Positions 52,691 to 62,529 of a stretch of DNA of 64,000 bases are shown here, in pieces (positions within the stretch are counted from its first letter, which is position 1; each line of letters opens with the position of its first letter). Position numbers and translations under genes: made by a program. A model generated the notes under the pieces. That model worked only from the letters and a program-made list of their open reading frames with translations, ran no database searches and was not told the DNA's origin. Origin of the DNA: Ascaphus truei (taxonomy: Eukaryota; Chordata; Amphibia; Anura; Ascaphidae); the NCBI GenBank assembly GCA_036426205.1, contig WSYH01000262.1, forward strand, positions 184,257 through 248,256, in the 5' to 3' direction.

Positions 52691-53330
52691 ACTGCTCAGA
52701 AGGGCGACAACTCCAGTGAGGGTAGACAAGATGGGTTATTTTTTTTAACTTTACCCAGATAAAGTGATAGTCGAGCTACAGTGGAGCAATGTTTTTTAGC
52801 GAGTTTTGGATTCCATTCAGGGAAGCGTTTGGTCAGTTCCCTGAGGAATTTGAGATCAGATCAGGAACATTTGGGGGTAGCCAGGGTTAAGCTTGGGAAG
52901 GAGGTGGCACTGGGGAGCATGGCTGGACCCATAAAAAATAATTGCATGTGTCTCTGCTAGAGGTAGTACCCAAAAAAGTCAGGGGCGTTTTGCTTCATCC
53001 ATCACCTGTCCCAGAGATGGTGTCAGTCAATGATGACAAGGATCTATGTCAGGTGATTTATGCATCCTGTGACAGGGCGGTGGATCTGGTTAGTTGTTGT
53101 GGTCCGGTTCTTTGATGGCTAAAGCGATTTGGAATCGGCCTTTGGCTATTGATGGTGCAGCCCAGCTGTTTTAATTTGTTAGGGTGTTTTGAGAGGACAT
53201 ATTTTGTTGATTTGTGTTTTGAGGATGGGCTGTTCCATTTGTTGCTTTTATTTGAATCTTTGAGTATATTTTGAAGTGAGTTTTAAGCAAGGAAGCTTAT
53301 TTACCTGGACAAGATCCTGTTTGTATGTCC
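52690..53330 (+). pseudogene. DIRS reverse transcriptase, N-terminal part
   Basis: After the gag knuckle, frames read SLRNLRSDQEHLGVARVKLG, KEVALGSMAGPI, then VPKKVRGVLLHPSPVPEMVS with VNDDKDLCQVIY, which is the start of DIRS RT (the P-L-G-V-V-P-K-K and S-V-N-D region). A degraded LESAFGLLMV block near 53,130-53,165 corresponds to the first aspartate motif. The RT stops making sense at about 53,330. The catalytic motif C is not present. Confidence 0.7.
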
Positions 53331-53370
53331 TGTAGGTACTGGTGTGTGTGTGGGGTTGCTACCAGTAAAT

Positions 53371-53420
53371 AATACATTACAATCTCTCGTTTTCAAGTTG
53401 TCCTGGTGTGACGGAGCGGC
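53371..53420. repeat. Fragment of LINE 3'-end repeat
   Basis: AATACATTACAATCTCTCGT followed by TTTCAAG and TGTCCTGG resembles the block at 62,142-62,178 (TAATACATTGAGAGTTACCT, then CTCGTTTTCAAG), a repeat end present twice in this window. Confidence 0.45.
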
Positions 53421-53510
53421 CTGTAGGCGAGGTCAGTTAAGAGGCCACACAATACATCTGTAAGTTGTGGAATTCTTCTCTTTTCCTTTATCTTAGAAAT
53501 TCAGAAGGCA

Positions 53511-53783
53511 TCAGTGGTACTGAAGGTACACTCTCTTTAAGGAATTCTGCATTTTCCTTTTATCCCCAGCGTGTTGCTTTATGTTGAGGCTGTCCTTTTC
53601 GTGGGGCAGCAAATGAGTCCTCCGCCCCATCATCATCGTCATTGTACGATCTGCAGGGAAAGTGCTTGGTGTGGCATGCTTTCGACACCATAAATACATC
53701 TGGTATGGTTCCATTTCTGGGGCCACGTAGGGATGCTCTTTCCTAAAAGGACATTGTTTCATGCGGACGAGCACATTACACAA
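53511..53783 (-). pseudogene. Reading frame in the second coiled-coil LTR fragment
   Basis: An open frame of 90 codons (VRMKQCPFRKEHPYVAPEME, then YQMYLWCRKHATPSTFPADR and a basic tail) at the position corresponding to the N-terminus of the coiled-coil ORF at 27.9 kb. Residue similarity to that ORF is weak. It may be the diverged N-terminal domain of the family or an unrelated frame. No known family recognised. Confidence 0.3.
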
Positions 53784-54080
53784 TAAACATGTTTTTTTTC
53801 CCCCTCAATTTTCCACCTTCAGGAGTGTTCTTCACCTTGACCTCTGGAGGCACTATTGCATCAACAGTTTACACACTTTTCCTGCATATACTCCAATCAC
53901 AGCGTGTAGTCCTATGCGGTATGGAAAACTTTACTTACAGAGTCAGTACCTTGCATATGTCACCGCCTGTATTCCTTTCACTGCTTCTGCGCAGCCATTT
54001 TGAAACCCCCACACACCCGTTGGTGCAGACTTTTCTCCCCGAATCAGTACCTCTTGTGGGTCACTGTCTGTAGCAAACTT
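53511..54080 (-). mobile_element. Fragment of a second coiled-coil LTR element
   Basis: The minus strand of 54,073-53,880 matches 27,420-27,540 (leader: CTGCATATACTCCA, CCTATGCGGTATGGAAAACT on the plus strand), and the adjoining 53,870-53,820 matches 28,030-28,080 (GCAATAGTGCCTCC, GGTCAAG, GAACACTCCTGAA). The leader and N-terminal coding region are joined with a deletion between. No LTR is seen at either side. Confidence 0.65.
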
Positions 54081-54959
54081 GCTCTATTTGCTCCCATAAC
54101 AAGTAATAGATCATTTATGTATGTATGTATTTATTTATATAGCGCCATTAATGTACATAGCGCTTCACAGTAGTAATACACGTGACAATCATATAAATAA
54201 CAAATAATACAACTGACAGATCATGGGAATAAGTGCTTCAGACTTAAAAATTAACATTTAGAAAGAGGAGTCCTAGCTCCGCAGAGCTTACAATCGAATT
54301 GGTAAGTAGAAAGACCTTACTGAGACAGTAGGAAGGTGTTCTGGTAAGTGCGTCTGCAAGGGGCCAAGCTTTATGTATCAGGTGTATATTATTAGCCGCT
54401 GAGCTACTCATATACTTCGTTAAGCAGCTGTGTTTGAAGGTGGGTCTTAAAGGTGGATAGAGAGGGTGCTAGTCAGGTGTTGAGGGGAAGGGCATTCCAG
54501 ATGTTTGGGGCAGTCAGTGACAAAGGTTTAAGGTCGGAGAGAGCTTTAGATACAAAGGGGGTAGAGGGAAGACATCCTTGAGCGGAACGCAAGAGTAGGG
54601 ATGATGCATAGCGAGAAATTAGGTCTGATATGTAAGGAGGGGTAGAAGAGTGTAAAGCAAGCATGTCAAACTCAAAGGCTAACACGGACCAAATAAACAA
54701 GGTTTAAATTTATGTGGAACAAAGAAAAGCCCGGGCGCCCCCTGATTAAGTTCTTAAGAACAGGGGCAATGTAACAATGGAATTTACAACCTTATAAACA
54801 AAGGTCCCCTCTGGTTCGTCTTCTTGTCCTATGGCTCAGACCCCAATAGGGTCCTTATCCAGGATCCTTATTAGTAGAGAGAGAAAGGGGGAGCACAGGT
54901 TGAAGAATTTGGGGTATCTGGAGTATCTAATTAGATATTTGTGGGTGTGTTTGAAAGAT

Positions 54960-55790
54960 ATAATAAATCACTTACACGGCCTTGTGTAAATGCTCTCACA
55001 GCAAGGTTTACTTGTCTTGGTGTTCCCTCGGTCGGTTGCCTCCTTCTTTTCAGGACTTGGTTTTCTTTCTGGATATCTTCAGCGGTCCTCAGCTTACAAT
55101 GAGGATGTCTCCCTCGGAGTCAATAGATTAAAAAACAATGTTTTAGAGGGGGATACAGACAGTATTGATAAAGTCCAATGGTATATATATATATTTATAT
55201 TTATAAGGCAGTAAATACTGCCGGTACTCACACGGGCTAGTGTGAGTACAATCCTAGGGGAAGGTATCTTTTTATCCAAAGTTGATCTTAGCACGTAGTG
55301 ATCTATAGGTGTATTAGGGGTCTGGTATGTAATGATAAATATAAAATGATACTCACACGGCCTTGTGTGAGTGAATGCACATCAAGGTATCTTTATCTTG
55401 ATAGTCCCCTTTTTCTTCTTTTCCGGTTCTTGATCTTCTTCCTGATTTTCCTCGGTGGTCTTCAACTCCCAGTGTGGTGATCCCCCTCGATGTGAACAAA
55501 TAGGAAAACAATTGTTAGTGGGGAAACGTCAACATAAATCAGTGGCTACCCACTAGAAGAGCACGAGCAGATACGTAAAAACAGCAAAATGATGCAGGCA
55601 CTCACACGGGCAAGTGTGAGTGTAATCCTAGGGGAAGGTATCTTTTCTCTTTTGGTGTCTTTAAATCTGGTGCCCTGTAAGGGTAATGGTGGTCTAATAT
55701 ATATAGGTATATAAAAATAAAATTCAAAATGATACTCACACGGCCTTGTGTGAGTAAATGCACATCAGGGTATCTTTGACTTCTTTGTGA
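54960..55790. repeat. Alternating hairpin repeats
   Basis: Two alternating modules. Type 1: CTCACACGGCCTTGTGTGAG followed by TAAATGCACATCA and GGTATCTTT (near 54,972 degenerate, 55,352, 55,736). Type 2: CTCACACGGGCAAGTGTGAG followed by TACAATCCTAGGGGAAGGTA (near 55,227 and 55,601). The type 1 to type 1 and type 2 to type 2 spacing is about 375-385 bp. Each module begins with an 8-bp-stem hairpin. Confidence 0.85.
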
Positions 55791-56091
55791 TACTGATAAT
55801 ATTGATCTCCAAGTGCCAGTGTAGGTAGAGAACCCCTCCCTGGTGTAGATGTAAATTTGAACACTGTCACGATTTTCGTGGGCTACAACAAAATTTATTA
55901 AAGAACTCTAAAAACGGAACATGTTTAAAAACAATAGAAAAAATGCATAGAAAGAAAAAGCCAGCCGTCTGAAAGAAATTTGCTCGTGGGTCTCGTGGAG
56001 CGCAGCTAACTTGCTCCGCGTCCGGATATAGTGCTGCCTCCTCTCAGATCCACTCCTTGACGGTGGCTGTGCTGGGTCACAATTGCCTAGT

Positions 56092-56138
56092 GGTCAGAGC
56101 AACGCGTTTCGACTTTTGGTCTTCCTCAGGCTCCGTCC
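56092..56138 (-). ncRNA. Hammerhead ribozyme motif in 1.42-kb element
   Basis: Minus strand CTGAGGA (56,129-56,123), stem II GAC/GTC around a short A-rich loop, then GAAAC (56,110-56,106) and GCGTTGC. The core is complete; stem II is short. It shares GAAACGCGT with the motifs at 1-26 and 4,878. Confidence 0.65.
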
Positions 56139-56205
56139 GAATTTATGTGGGCTGCAAAAAAACAAGAACTTAAATTTTCATAGAAACGTAGGTTTATTTC
56201 GAAAA

Positions 56206-58260
56206 GCAGAAAGCGGCTGGGGGTTGGGTGGGGTGTGGGGGGGGTGTGTGGGTGGGATTGGGGTTGGGGGCGTGTGGGGGGGGTGCGTGGGGACGTTGAA
56301 CTGTCTACTTTTTTGCCCACTCATTCTCTTTCTCCTTTTCCCCTTTCCCTTTTGGCCTTAGTACACGAGACAGGTAGGGAACACCTACTCCTAATGAGGT
56401 AATTGAGGGTAACGCCCGGGCTTCCCAGTTTTTACTCGACGGGTAGGGAGCCGCGGGTTGGAATGGTTTTCAGTGCCCAGTGTCTTTTACTCTTACGCTC
56501 CAATTGCTTCGGTACCTGTTCCACTTTATCGGTGAGTAGAATTTTTTCCTTGTTGTCGTTCTACTTGTAGCGTCCCCCATTGGGAAAAATATTTTTCCTG
56601 AGTGTTCTGTGCGGTCGTTTGTAGAGGGTGTGACGGGCAGGCTTGCGGACCTAGAGTGTCGGGGTTGGGCGGGGAAGATGTGCGGAGCTGGGGTGGGTGG
56701 GACGCCAGGACCTACCGGGGGTGAAGGGGGGGTGCACAGGCAATAGCAACGACACGACGACCGACGACCAACACACACACGCCAACAGGCGACTACACAC
56801 CCACAAAGCTGACCCGGCACGACACTGTACCAGCCACGATCAGCAGGACACAGCAGCACACATGCAAAGAGGCTAGCACACAACAGCACACAAGCCCACA
56901 GCCCAGAGACAACACCACCGGACAGCACACAACCAGTCACAATAGACAGTCTACAATTAACACAGAGACAAACGACCGAGCATCACACACGACAAACACA
57001 AACACACAACACACACAAAACAAACACACCTACACACAAAACACACACCACAAACACAAAAACAGGACCATGGAGAAACACACAAAAAGAGGAAAAGAAT
57101 ACGAAAAAGGTTTGCGGGACTAAACACCTCGGCGTCCCCAACCCAACACATCCCACACCCGCGCCCCCCCCCCCCACCCCCCTCCCCCACACACCACAGA
57201 CACTACATCGCTCTCATCCAACCACCCCCACACCGCCACCACCCCACACCCCCCACCCACACACACACAAGCCGCACCCGAACACAGGCAGAAACCGGAC
57301 GAACCAATAAGTCGCCCGTCCAACACAGTCTCCGCTACCACAAAACACACACACACACGCTTCCCCCGCCCGCCCCCCACCCCCCCCCCCCCCCACACAC
57401 AAACAACCCCCCCCCCCCACAACACACCCACACACACAAAGTGGAGTACAGAGACAGCGACGGATGTGAGTGACTGGAGGGGGGGTGGAGGCGAGGGAGA
57501 GAGGAAAGGCCTGCAATCTGAACAGGTGGCTCCCCGCCTCCCCCTGCACCACCACTGCCCACCCCTATGCCCATCTCACGCACCAAGGGGACCAGGGGCA
57601 AAGGGAGAGTGTCAAGGCGGGGGCCAAAGGGGGCAATAGAAAAGTAGGGGGGGCAAAGGGAAAGAGTTGCATCTTGTTACGATCACAGGTGGTGAGGTGC
57701 GAATAAAGGGATAGAGGAGCAAGGGGGAGGCAAAAAGGGAGTGCAAGGGGGGGACAAAGGGGAGACCAATCCGAAAGAGGGGGGAAAATGGCGAGCACCA
57801 GGGGGGGCAAAGGAAGCGCCAGAGGGGGGGGGCAAAGGAAACACCAGGGGGGGGAGGGGGGGGAACAAAGGAGAGCGCACAGGTGGGGGGGTCAAAGGGA
57901 GCTCCAGGGGGGGCAAAGGGAGCGCCGGGGGGGGGAAAGGGAGAGCCAGGGCGGCAACCCCCCCTCTGACTGGGTCCCTGTGGCTGCCCGCCTGGCGGGG
58001 GACACTGCGCAGCAGGCAGAGGAGCCAGAAGTGGGAAGACAGACACACACACTCACCGTGTGCTCTGTACAAAGCGGAAGCCCCACCCCCCGGCTTCCTC
58101 TGACCTGCCTGCGACCAATCCCCTGCGCCCCGGCTTTCATTCTAAGCCCCGCCTCCTTCATTCAAACCCATGCGCCCTTCATCCAATCCCCCTGGCAGCA
58201 TTCACTCATTCTACTGAACATAGAAAATACTTACCAGCTGCTGCATCCTCCTCACTGCCG
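56206..58260. repeat. Low-complexity interior of hAT (GT-, AC-, G-rich blocks)
   Basis: 56,206-56,300 is G/T-rich; 56,740-57,450 is A/C-rich with almost no T; 57,460-58,000 is G-rich with degenerate tandem units of about 30 bp (GGGGGGCAAAGGGAGCGCCA). Open frames of Gly/Val/Cys or Pro type here are compositional. No gene supported. Confidence 0.8.
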
Positions 58261-58915
58261 CTGTAACCGGGACACATTGGCTGGACCGCAAAAATATTTG
58301 TTGTGGGCCGCATGCGGCCCGCGGGCCATGCGTGACATGCTTGGTGTAAAGCTTTAAAAGTGAGGGGGAAAATTGAGTGGGAGATGTGTGATTTGATAGG
58401 AAGTCAGGAGAGTGATTGCAGCAGGGAGACTCTGAGACATATTTAGGAAAGAGTAGAGTGATTCTGGCAGCAGTGTTTAGGATAGATTGTATGGGGACAG
58501 ATGAGAGGCAAGAAGGCCGGACAGCAGGAGGTTACAGTAATTGTGCCAGGAGAGAATGAGGGCCTGTGTCAGAGTTTTAGCAGAATGCAACAGAGGAAAG
58601 GGCATAGCTTTGTAATATTATGGAGGAAAAAGCGACAGGTTTTAGATATGTTTTGAATGTGAGAGAGGAGTAGAGTGTGACCCCTAGTCAGCGTGCTTGT
58701 GCTACTGGGTGTATGACAGAACTTCCAACAGTAATGTGGAAGGAGGTAGTGGGGACAGATTTGGGATGAATATGAGGAGCTCTGTTTTTGACATGTTGAG
58801 TTTAAGTCGGCGGAGGGCCATCCAGGATGATATCACAGAGAGACATTGAGAAACTTTGGTCTGTACAGTAGGTTTAAGGTCAGGGGTTGAAAAATAAATG
58901 TGTGTCATCAGCATA

Positions 58916-59275
58916 CTGCTGCGGCCGAGTTTATTCGAGCATTTGCCCGTTCTCGGCCGCAGCAGTTACCTGGCGCGCGCCGGAGGGTGCCGGGCGCGCG
59001 CCGAAGCAGCGGAGGAGAGGCCCGCCGATCGCGGCTTCCCCCTCTCCTCTCCGGGTCCGCCGGGTCAACCGGAACCCCCTGCCGCCGTCCCCCACATCGC
59101 GGGACACCAGGGCTCCCTCGGGGAGCCCTGGACGTGCGTGCAGGGGGCGCAGGCACCCGATGACGCGTGACCGCGCATCGGAGACGCGCGGCACGCCGAG
59201 GGGAAGCCACTTGCAAGCCGGGAAATCTCCCGGCTTGCGGTACTGGCCACACTGCAATAAAGTGTGTCGCCAGTG
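58916..59275. mobile_element. Complete TA-flanked MITE, 360 bp
   Basis: Flanked by TA at 58,914-58,915 and 59,276-59,277. Left end CTGCTGCGGCCGAGTTTATT then CGAGC; right end, reverse-complemented, CACTGGCGACACACTTTATT. GC-rich interior with GGCGCGCGCCGGAGG and a second inverted GGGCGCGCGCC. Removing it restores the L2 sequence CATCAGCATAGAGGTGATAT. The TA target suggests a Tc1/mariner-type transposase. Confidence 0.85.
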
Positions 59276-60340
59276 TAGAGGTGATATTTGAACCCAAGAG
59301 ATGTGTTTAGGTCACCTAGAGAGAGTGCGTACAGAGAAAAGAGGAGAAGTCTCAGAACAGATGAGGTGAGATCGTAGAGCCTTGTGGGACCCCACACATG
59401 CTATCCAAGAGGTAGAGTTAGAGCCACAGACAGACACCTATTGGGATGTACTCGGTAGGTAGAAGTGAATCCAGTTTAAAGCATGTTTCCCTGTAACTAA
59501 ACACTGAAGATGGTTTAAGAAGAGAACATGATCAACAGTATCAAAACCTTTGCAAAATCTAGGAATATTGCTCAAGTAAGTAAGTAAGTAAGTTCTCCCA
59601 GTTTCATTCCACACTGGATCTTATTGCAAATGTTTAAGAGGGTAGTTACCATGGAGTGGTTTGGGCAAAAGCCAGATTGGAGTTGGCTAAGGAAATTTGT
59701 CTTGGTATAGTAATCGCTTAATTGAGACTGGATACATTTTTCCATGGCTTTGGATAGTATTGGAAGAAGAGAGATTGGTCTGTAGTTACAGACAATGTTT
59801 TTCTCTTCACCTTTGAAGACTAACTCTAACAGTTTTCCAGGTCTATGGGATATGGACTGAAGACAAAATAAAGTTGATTAGGGAAGCAAGCTGCATGGCA
59901 ATAACTGGGACAGAGTCGTAGGAACTTTGTCCACAGTGCCTGTGGAATCTCCTATTCAGTTACTGGAGAAAATTGAAAATTGTATGCACTGTTGCAAGGG
60001 GTGGAGCTATAAGGGTCCTCACAGGTTGAGCTTCATGATTGTAGTTAGGGTTGCTCACAAAAAGGTCCGGACAGAGTGAAGAAGAACTGATCGGGAGGTC
60101 CCTGTATCATGCGCTCAATGCTTGTATAATAATGGAGTGTAATTAGTATCCTATCAGTTTCTGTCTGACTAGTGATGTGCTAGGATAAGCTAGACCACTG
60201 ATCTCAGTTGTGATGTGGATATGATACGTCTAAAAACAATTGGAATAGGTATACATTAAGATTATGAGACCAATAAAATGAGAACAATAAAATAGGTAAA
60301 TTAAACAGCACTGTGTGGGCTGTATAGTCAGTACCTATGT

Positions 60341-60553
60341 ATGGCAGTCACACCAGCCCAAATGGCTTTGGGTAATGCAACACGTATGCGACACACATAT
60401 AGCAATATCCAGTGCTATGGGAATTGGACCATTACATTCTATGTCCCTAAACACATATCCCTTCACACAGTGGGTGGGTGGGGAGCAGAAGGTCTGAGAA
60501 TAGGAAATTCAGGCAAGGGAAAACGGGGACCAGGAATGTACCCGATATTCTAG
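60341..60553 (+). CDS. Unrecognised short ORF, Gly-rich C-terminus
   Basis: 70 codons: RMRHTYSNIQCYGNWTITFY, then a Gly-rich GGWGAEGLRIGNSGKGKRGP segment. The start codon may not be native. It lies on the same strand as, and 450 bp upstream of, the Cys-rich ORF at 61,008. No family recognised; chance occurrence cannot be excluded. Confidence 0.2.
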   Translation: MAVTPAQMALGNATRMRHTYSNIQCYGNWTITFYVPKHISLHTVGGWGAEGLRIGNSGKGKRGPGMYPIF

Positions 60554-61007
60554 TTCTCCACTGACCCTGATGTCCAAATTCTCATTACAGAGGACAGATA
60601 CATAATTGTCATAAATAGAACCAGAAATAAATGCCAATAGGTGAATTTACGCCACCTTGGTGACCATAATAAATGCAGTAACATACATAGAACTATTTAA
60701 GTAAATGGCTATCCTGGTGTCAATGAAATCAACATTTTCTAGGTTGACAAATTGTACCTACAATATAAAAACATCATCATCATTATGATCTCTGATCATA
60801 ACCAAAGGTTGTAGAAGTTCCGAAAGTATATGTCAACCACAAGTGAATGGCATAATGTGACAAACCTTCTGCATGGTATTGCAGTAGCAAAGTTAAATGC
60901 TCCGATGCCTGGTAGCTACCAAATATAAACACTATGAGCTGGGACTGACATGTGATCAGCCCTCCAATGATTGTATTAATCAATTACACTAAAAATATTC
61001 GCAACAT

Positions 61008-61364
61008 ATGTATCAATTGCAAAATCAATGGTATAGTGTGAACCTCCCGCATCAGTATGTTCTCACTCTCAAAAACATGCCCCTTCAAACCGGAGAAGGG
61101 AAAGTATGGGGAGAGAGCTGGAGAGATTTTCCCTATACACTCAGCTGTGATTTCCCTGTGGGAATGATACCAGAAACTTGTATATGGAGTGGCGTCCCAT
61201 GTTTCGTTGGCCAGAGGGTAGATGATAGTGTCAGTTTGTGTAAAACCAGGGCTACTGCATGTATAGTCACAGTCAAAAGTGCTCCTTGTTACTCGTGTGG
61301 TGGTAGCAGTGCTGTGACAGATGCCTCCAGCTACCCCGATTGTAGTCCTGGCAGTCTCAGGTAG
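61008..61364 (+). CDS. Unrecognised Cys-rich ORF
   Basis: 118 codons with eight cysteines in the C-terminal 70 residues (SCDFPVGMIPETCIWSGVPC, SLCKTRATACIVTV, APCYSCGG), giving a secreted/extracellular look, but without a signal peptide or membrane segment in the open part. It may be a fragment of a host or retroelement surface-protein gene. I cannot assign it. It is not related by eye to the flanking LINE or DIRS sequence. Confidence 0.25.
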   Translation: MYQLQNQWYSVNLPHQYVLTLKNMPLQTGEGKVWGESWRDFPYTLSCDFPVGMIPETCIWSGVPCFVGQRVDDSVSLCKTRATACIVTVKSAPCYSCGGSSAVTDASSYPDCSPGSLR

Positions 61365-61539
61365 TCTGCATGTGGTCGCGAAGTGTGTGACATCATGGCG
61401 CTTTCCTCAGACATACGTTTCACTTCTTCCAGAGAGATATTACAGCTAAACTATGCACATTATACCATATATGCACATTATTATTGCACAGCTCAAATTC
61501 AGCACACTTGAGTTGGGTGTTTTGCAGGCAAGCATGAGT

Positions 61540-62096
61540 GATGAAGAACTGAGGTGTCCCTACCATTCCAAGAGGGTGTCAAATAATATGAGGGATAATT
61601 TGCATATTTTTGGAGAGTTTCTGGGGAAGAACAATGGGAGAACATTGTGGTGATTAGGTGAGATTCTTAACCAGAAATTAGAACTCTTTACGGATGCTAC
61701 AGTGTCAGTAGACTTTGGAGCAATTTTTGGTTATAAGTGGTGTGCAGAGCAATGGCCGGTGGGATGGGCAGTGCCAAACTTGATCAAGAACCTGATGTTC
61801 TTGGAATTTTTCCCTTTTGGTTGTCACATGGGAAGAGTTGAGGGATAGGAAAGTTATTTTTCCTTCAGACAATCTGGGCAGGGTTGTCGGCCAATTCTCC
61901 ACTGGTGGTGAGGCTGTTGAGGCATTTGGAGCTTACAGGTAGATGTTTAGAAAATAATATTTTATTCAGGGCATGCCATGTTCCAGGGGTTGAGAACACA
62001 ATAGTGAATGCATTGTTCAGACAAACAAATTCTTTATTTTGTCAGCTAGTTCTGGAAATTGATTCGGTGTGTTTGGTTTTCCCACACTCGCTTTGA
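61540..62096 (+). pseudogene. DIRS RNase H region
   Basis: Reading through breaks: FGEFLGKNNGRTLW, then LELFTDATVSVDFGAIFGYK (first acidic motif, FTDA), WCAEQWPVGWAVPNLIKNLM with FLEFFP (Glu motif), LVVRLLRHLELTGRCLENNI and LFRACHVPGVENTIVNALFR (the terminal H-V-P-G...N-x-A-D-x-L-S block, here with the Asp and Ser changed). The order is typical of DIRS RT-RNase H. Frame changes near 61,650 and 61,830-61,880. Confidence 0.8.
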
Positions 62097-62098
62097 CA

Positions 62099-62330
62099 GA
62101 TTTATTTATTTATTTATTTATAAAATATTTTACCAGGAAGTAATACATTGAGAGTTACCTCTCGTTTTCAAGTATGTCCTGGGCACAGAGTAAAACAAAT
62201 AATACATGGTTACAAATACAGTTACATAAATGAACAGGGTATACATTATATACAAGACATTGCGTGCACAGTTAAAGAAAATATATATTATGGGCTTATG
62301 AAACAGTTACAGACCAGATTAAAATGTGAG
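62099..62330. repeat. LINE 3'-end repeat inserted in DIRS
   Basis: (ATTT)n tract at 62,099-62,122, then AAATATTTTACCAGGAAGTA, TAATACATTGAGAGTTACCT and TTTTCAAGTATGTCCTGG. A related fragment is at 53,371. The (ATTT)n end suggests a LINE 3' end on the minus strand. Confidence 0.55.
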
Positions 62331-62529
62331 ACAGCATTATGGGGCTGGAAGGCTGATGTAGATAGTACAGGAGTCTTTGGTGCCTACAACCTGTGCAGTG
62401 TATGTGAGGGTCTGGCTGGCATTGCAAGAATTTTGGGATTAGTCAGGGGGAGCAGATTCGGAAGAGGATTGATATCAGGCGACAGTGGGTTTCCTGTTAG
62501 CCAGAGCATGCGTCAGCCAGTTAGGTGAA

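Larger units (their letters stand above)
54718..56139 (-). mobile_element. Hammerhead-bearing 1.42-kb element with hairpin repeats
   Basis: An insertion in the hAT, flanked by AATTTATGTGG at 54,707-54,717 and 56,140-56,150 (11 bp). Continuity of the hAT across the site is confirmed by 9,505-9,545. It contains a hammerhead motif at one end (56,129-56,106, minus strand) and an array of alternating hairpin repeats (54,960-55,790). No protein-coding frame is supported. It resembles a non-autonomous PLE derivative or retrozyme-like element. Confidence 0.75.
54659..58343. mobile_element. Non-autonomous hAT element with complete ends
   Basis: Terminal inverted repeats CAAGCATGTCA (54,659) and TGACATGCTTG (to 58,343) and an 8-bp target duplication GTGTAAAG at 54,651-54,658 and 58,344-58,351, as expected for hAT. 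The left 60 bp match the hAT at 9,454, and GGGCCGCATGCGGCCCGCGG is present before the right end. No transposase is found; the interior is low-complexity sequence plus the nested element at 54,718-56,139. Confidence 0.9.
54119..60020 (-). mobile_element. L2/CR1-type LINE, split by two insertions
   Basis: A minus-strand LINE ending at 54,119 in the typical L2 tail (GCGCTATATAAATAAATA-type on its own strand). Parts 60,020-59,276, 58,915-58,344 and 54,658-54,119 are collinear once the hAT (54,659-58,343) and the TA-flanked MITE (58,916-59,275) are removed. Only the RT and C-terminal part are present, so it is 5'-truncated. Confidence 0.85.
54420..60020 (-). pseudogene. L2-type reverse transcriptase, degraded and interrupted
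   Basis: From right to left: an F-D-T-V-D-H-V-L-F motif near 59,540 (RT motif A), GVPQGS-region remnants near 59,390, then YADDTH at 58,915-58,898 (catalytic motif C), followed by TPDLKPTVQTKVSQCLSVIS, SWMALRRLKLNMSKTELLIF and, beyond the hAT, the C-terminal block PPYISDLISRYASSLLLRSA with SLTAPNIWNALPLNT (54,700-54,473). These are hallmarks of L2/CR1 ORF2. Frameshifts and stops are frequent. The MITE sits immediately next to the YADD codons. Confidence 0.8.
60020..61540. other. Unassigned 1.5 kb between LINE and DIRS remnants
   Basis: No terminal repeats or recognised family. It contains two weak protein-like frames (60,341-60,553 and 61,008-61,364) described separately. A run of AT-rich sequence (60,560-61,000) separates them. 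Confidence 0.4.

Noticed and set aside
54960..55790. Regularly spaced hairpin repeats considered as a CRISPR-like array
   Set aside because: Eukaryotic context, two module types at about 380-bp spacing, no short unique spacers and no cas genes.
56957..58357. Long Gly/Val/Cys-rich, Pro-rich and Gly/Lys-rich ORFs (up to 189 codons)
   Set aside because: Low-complexity A/C- and G-rich interior of a non-autonomous hAT; no conserved motif, frames on both strands.
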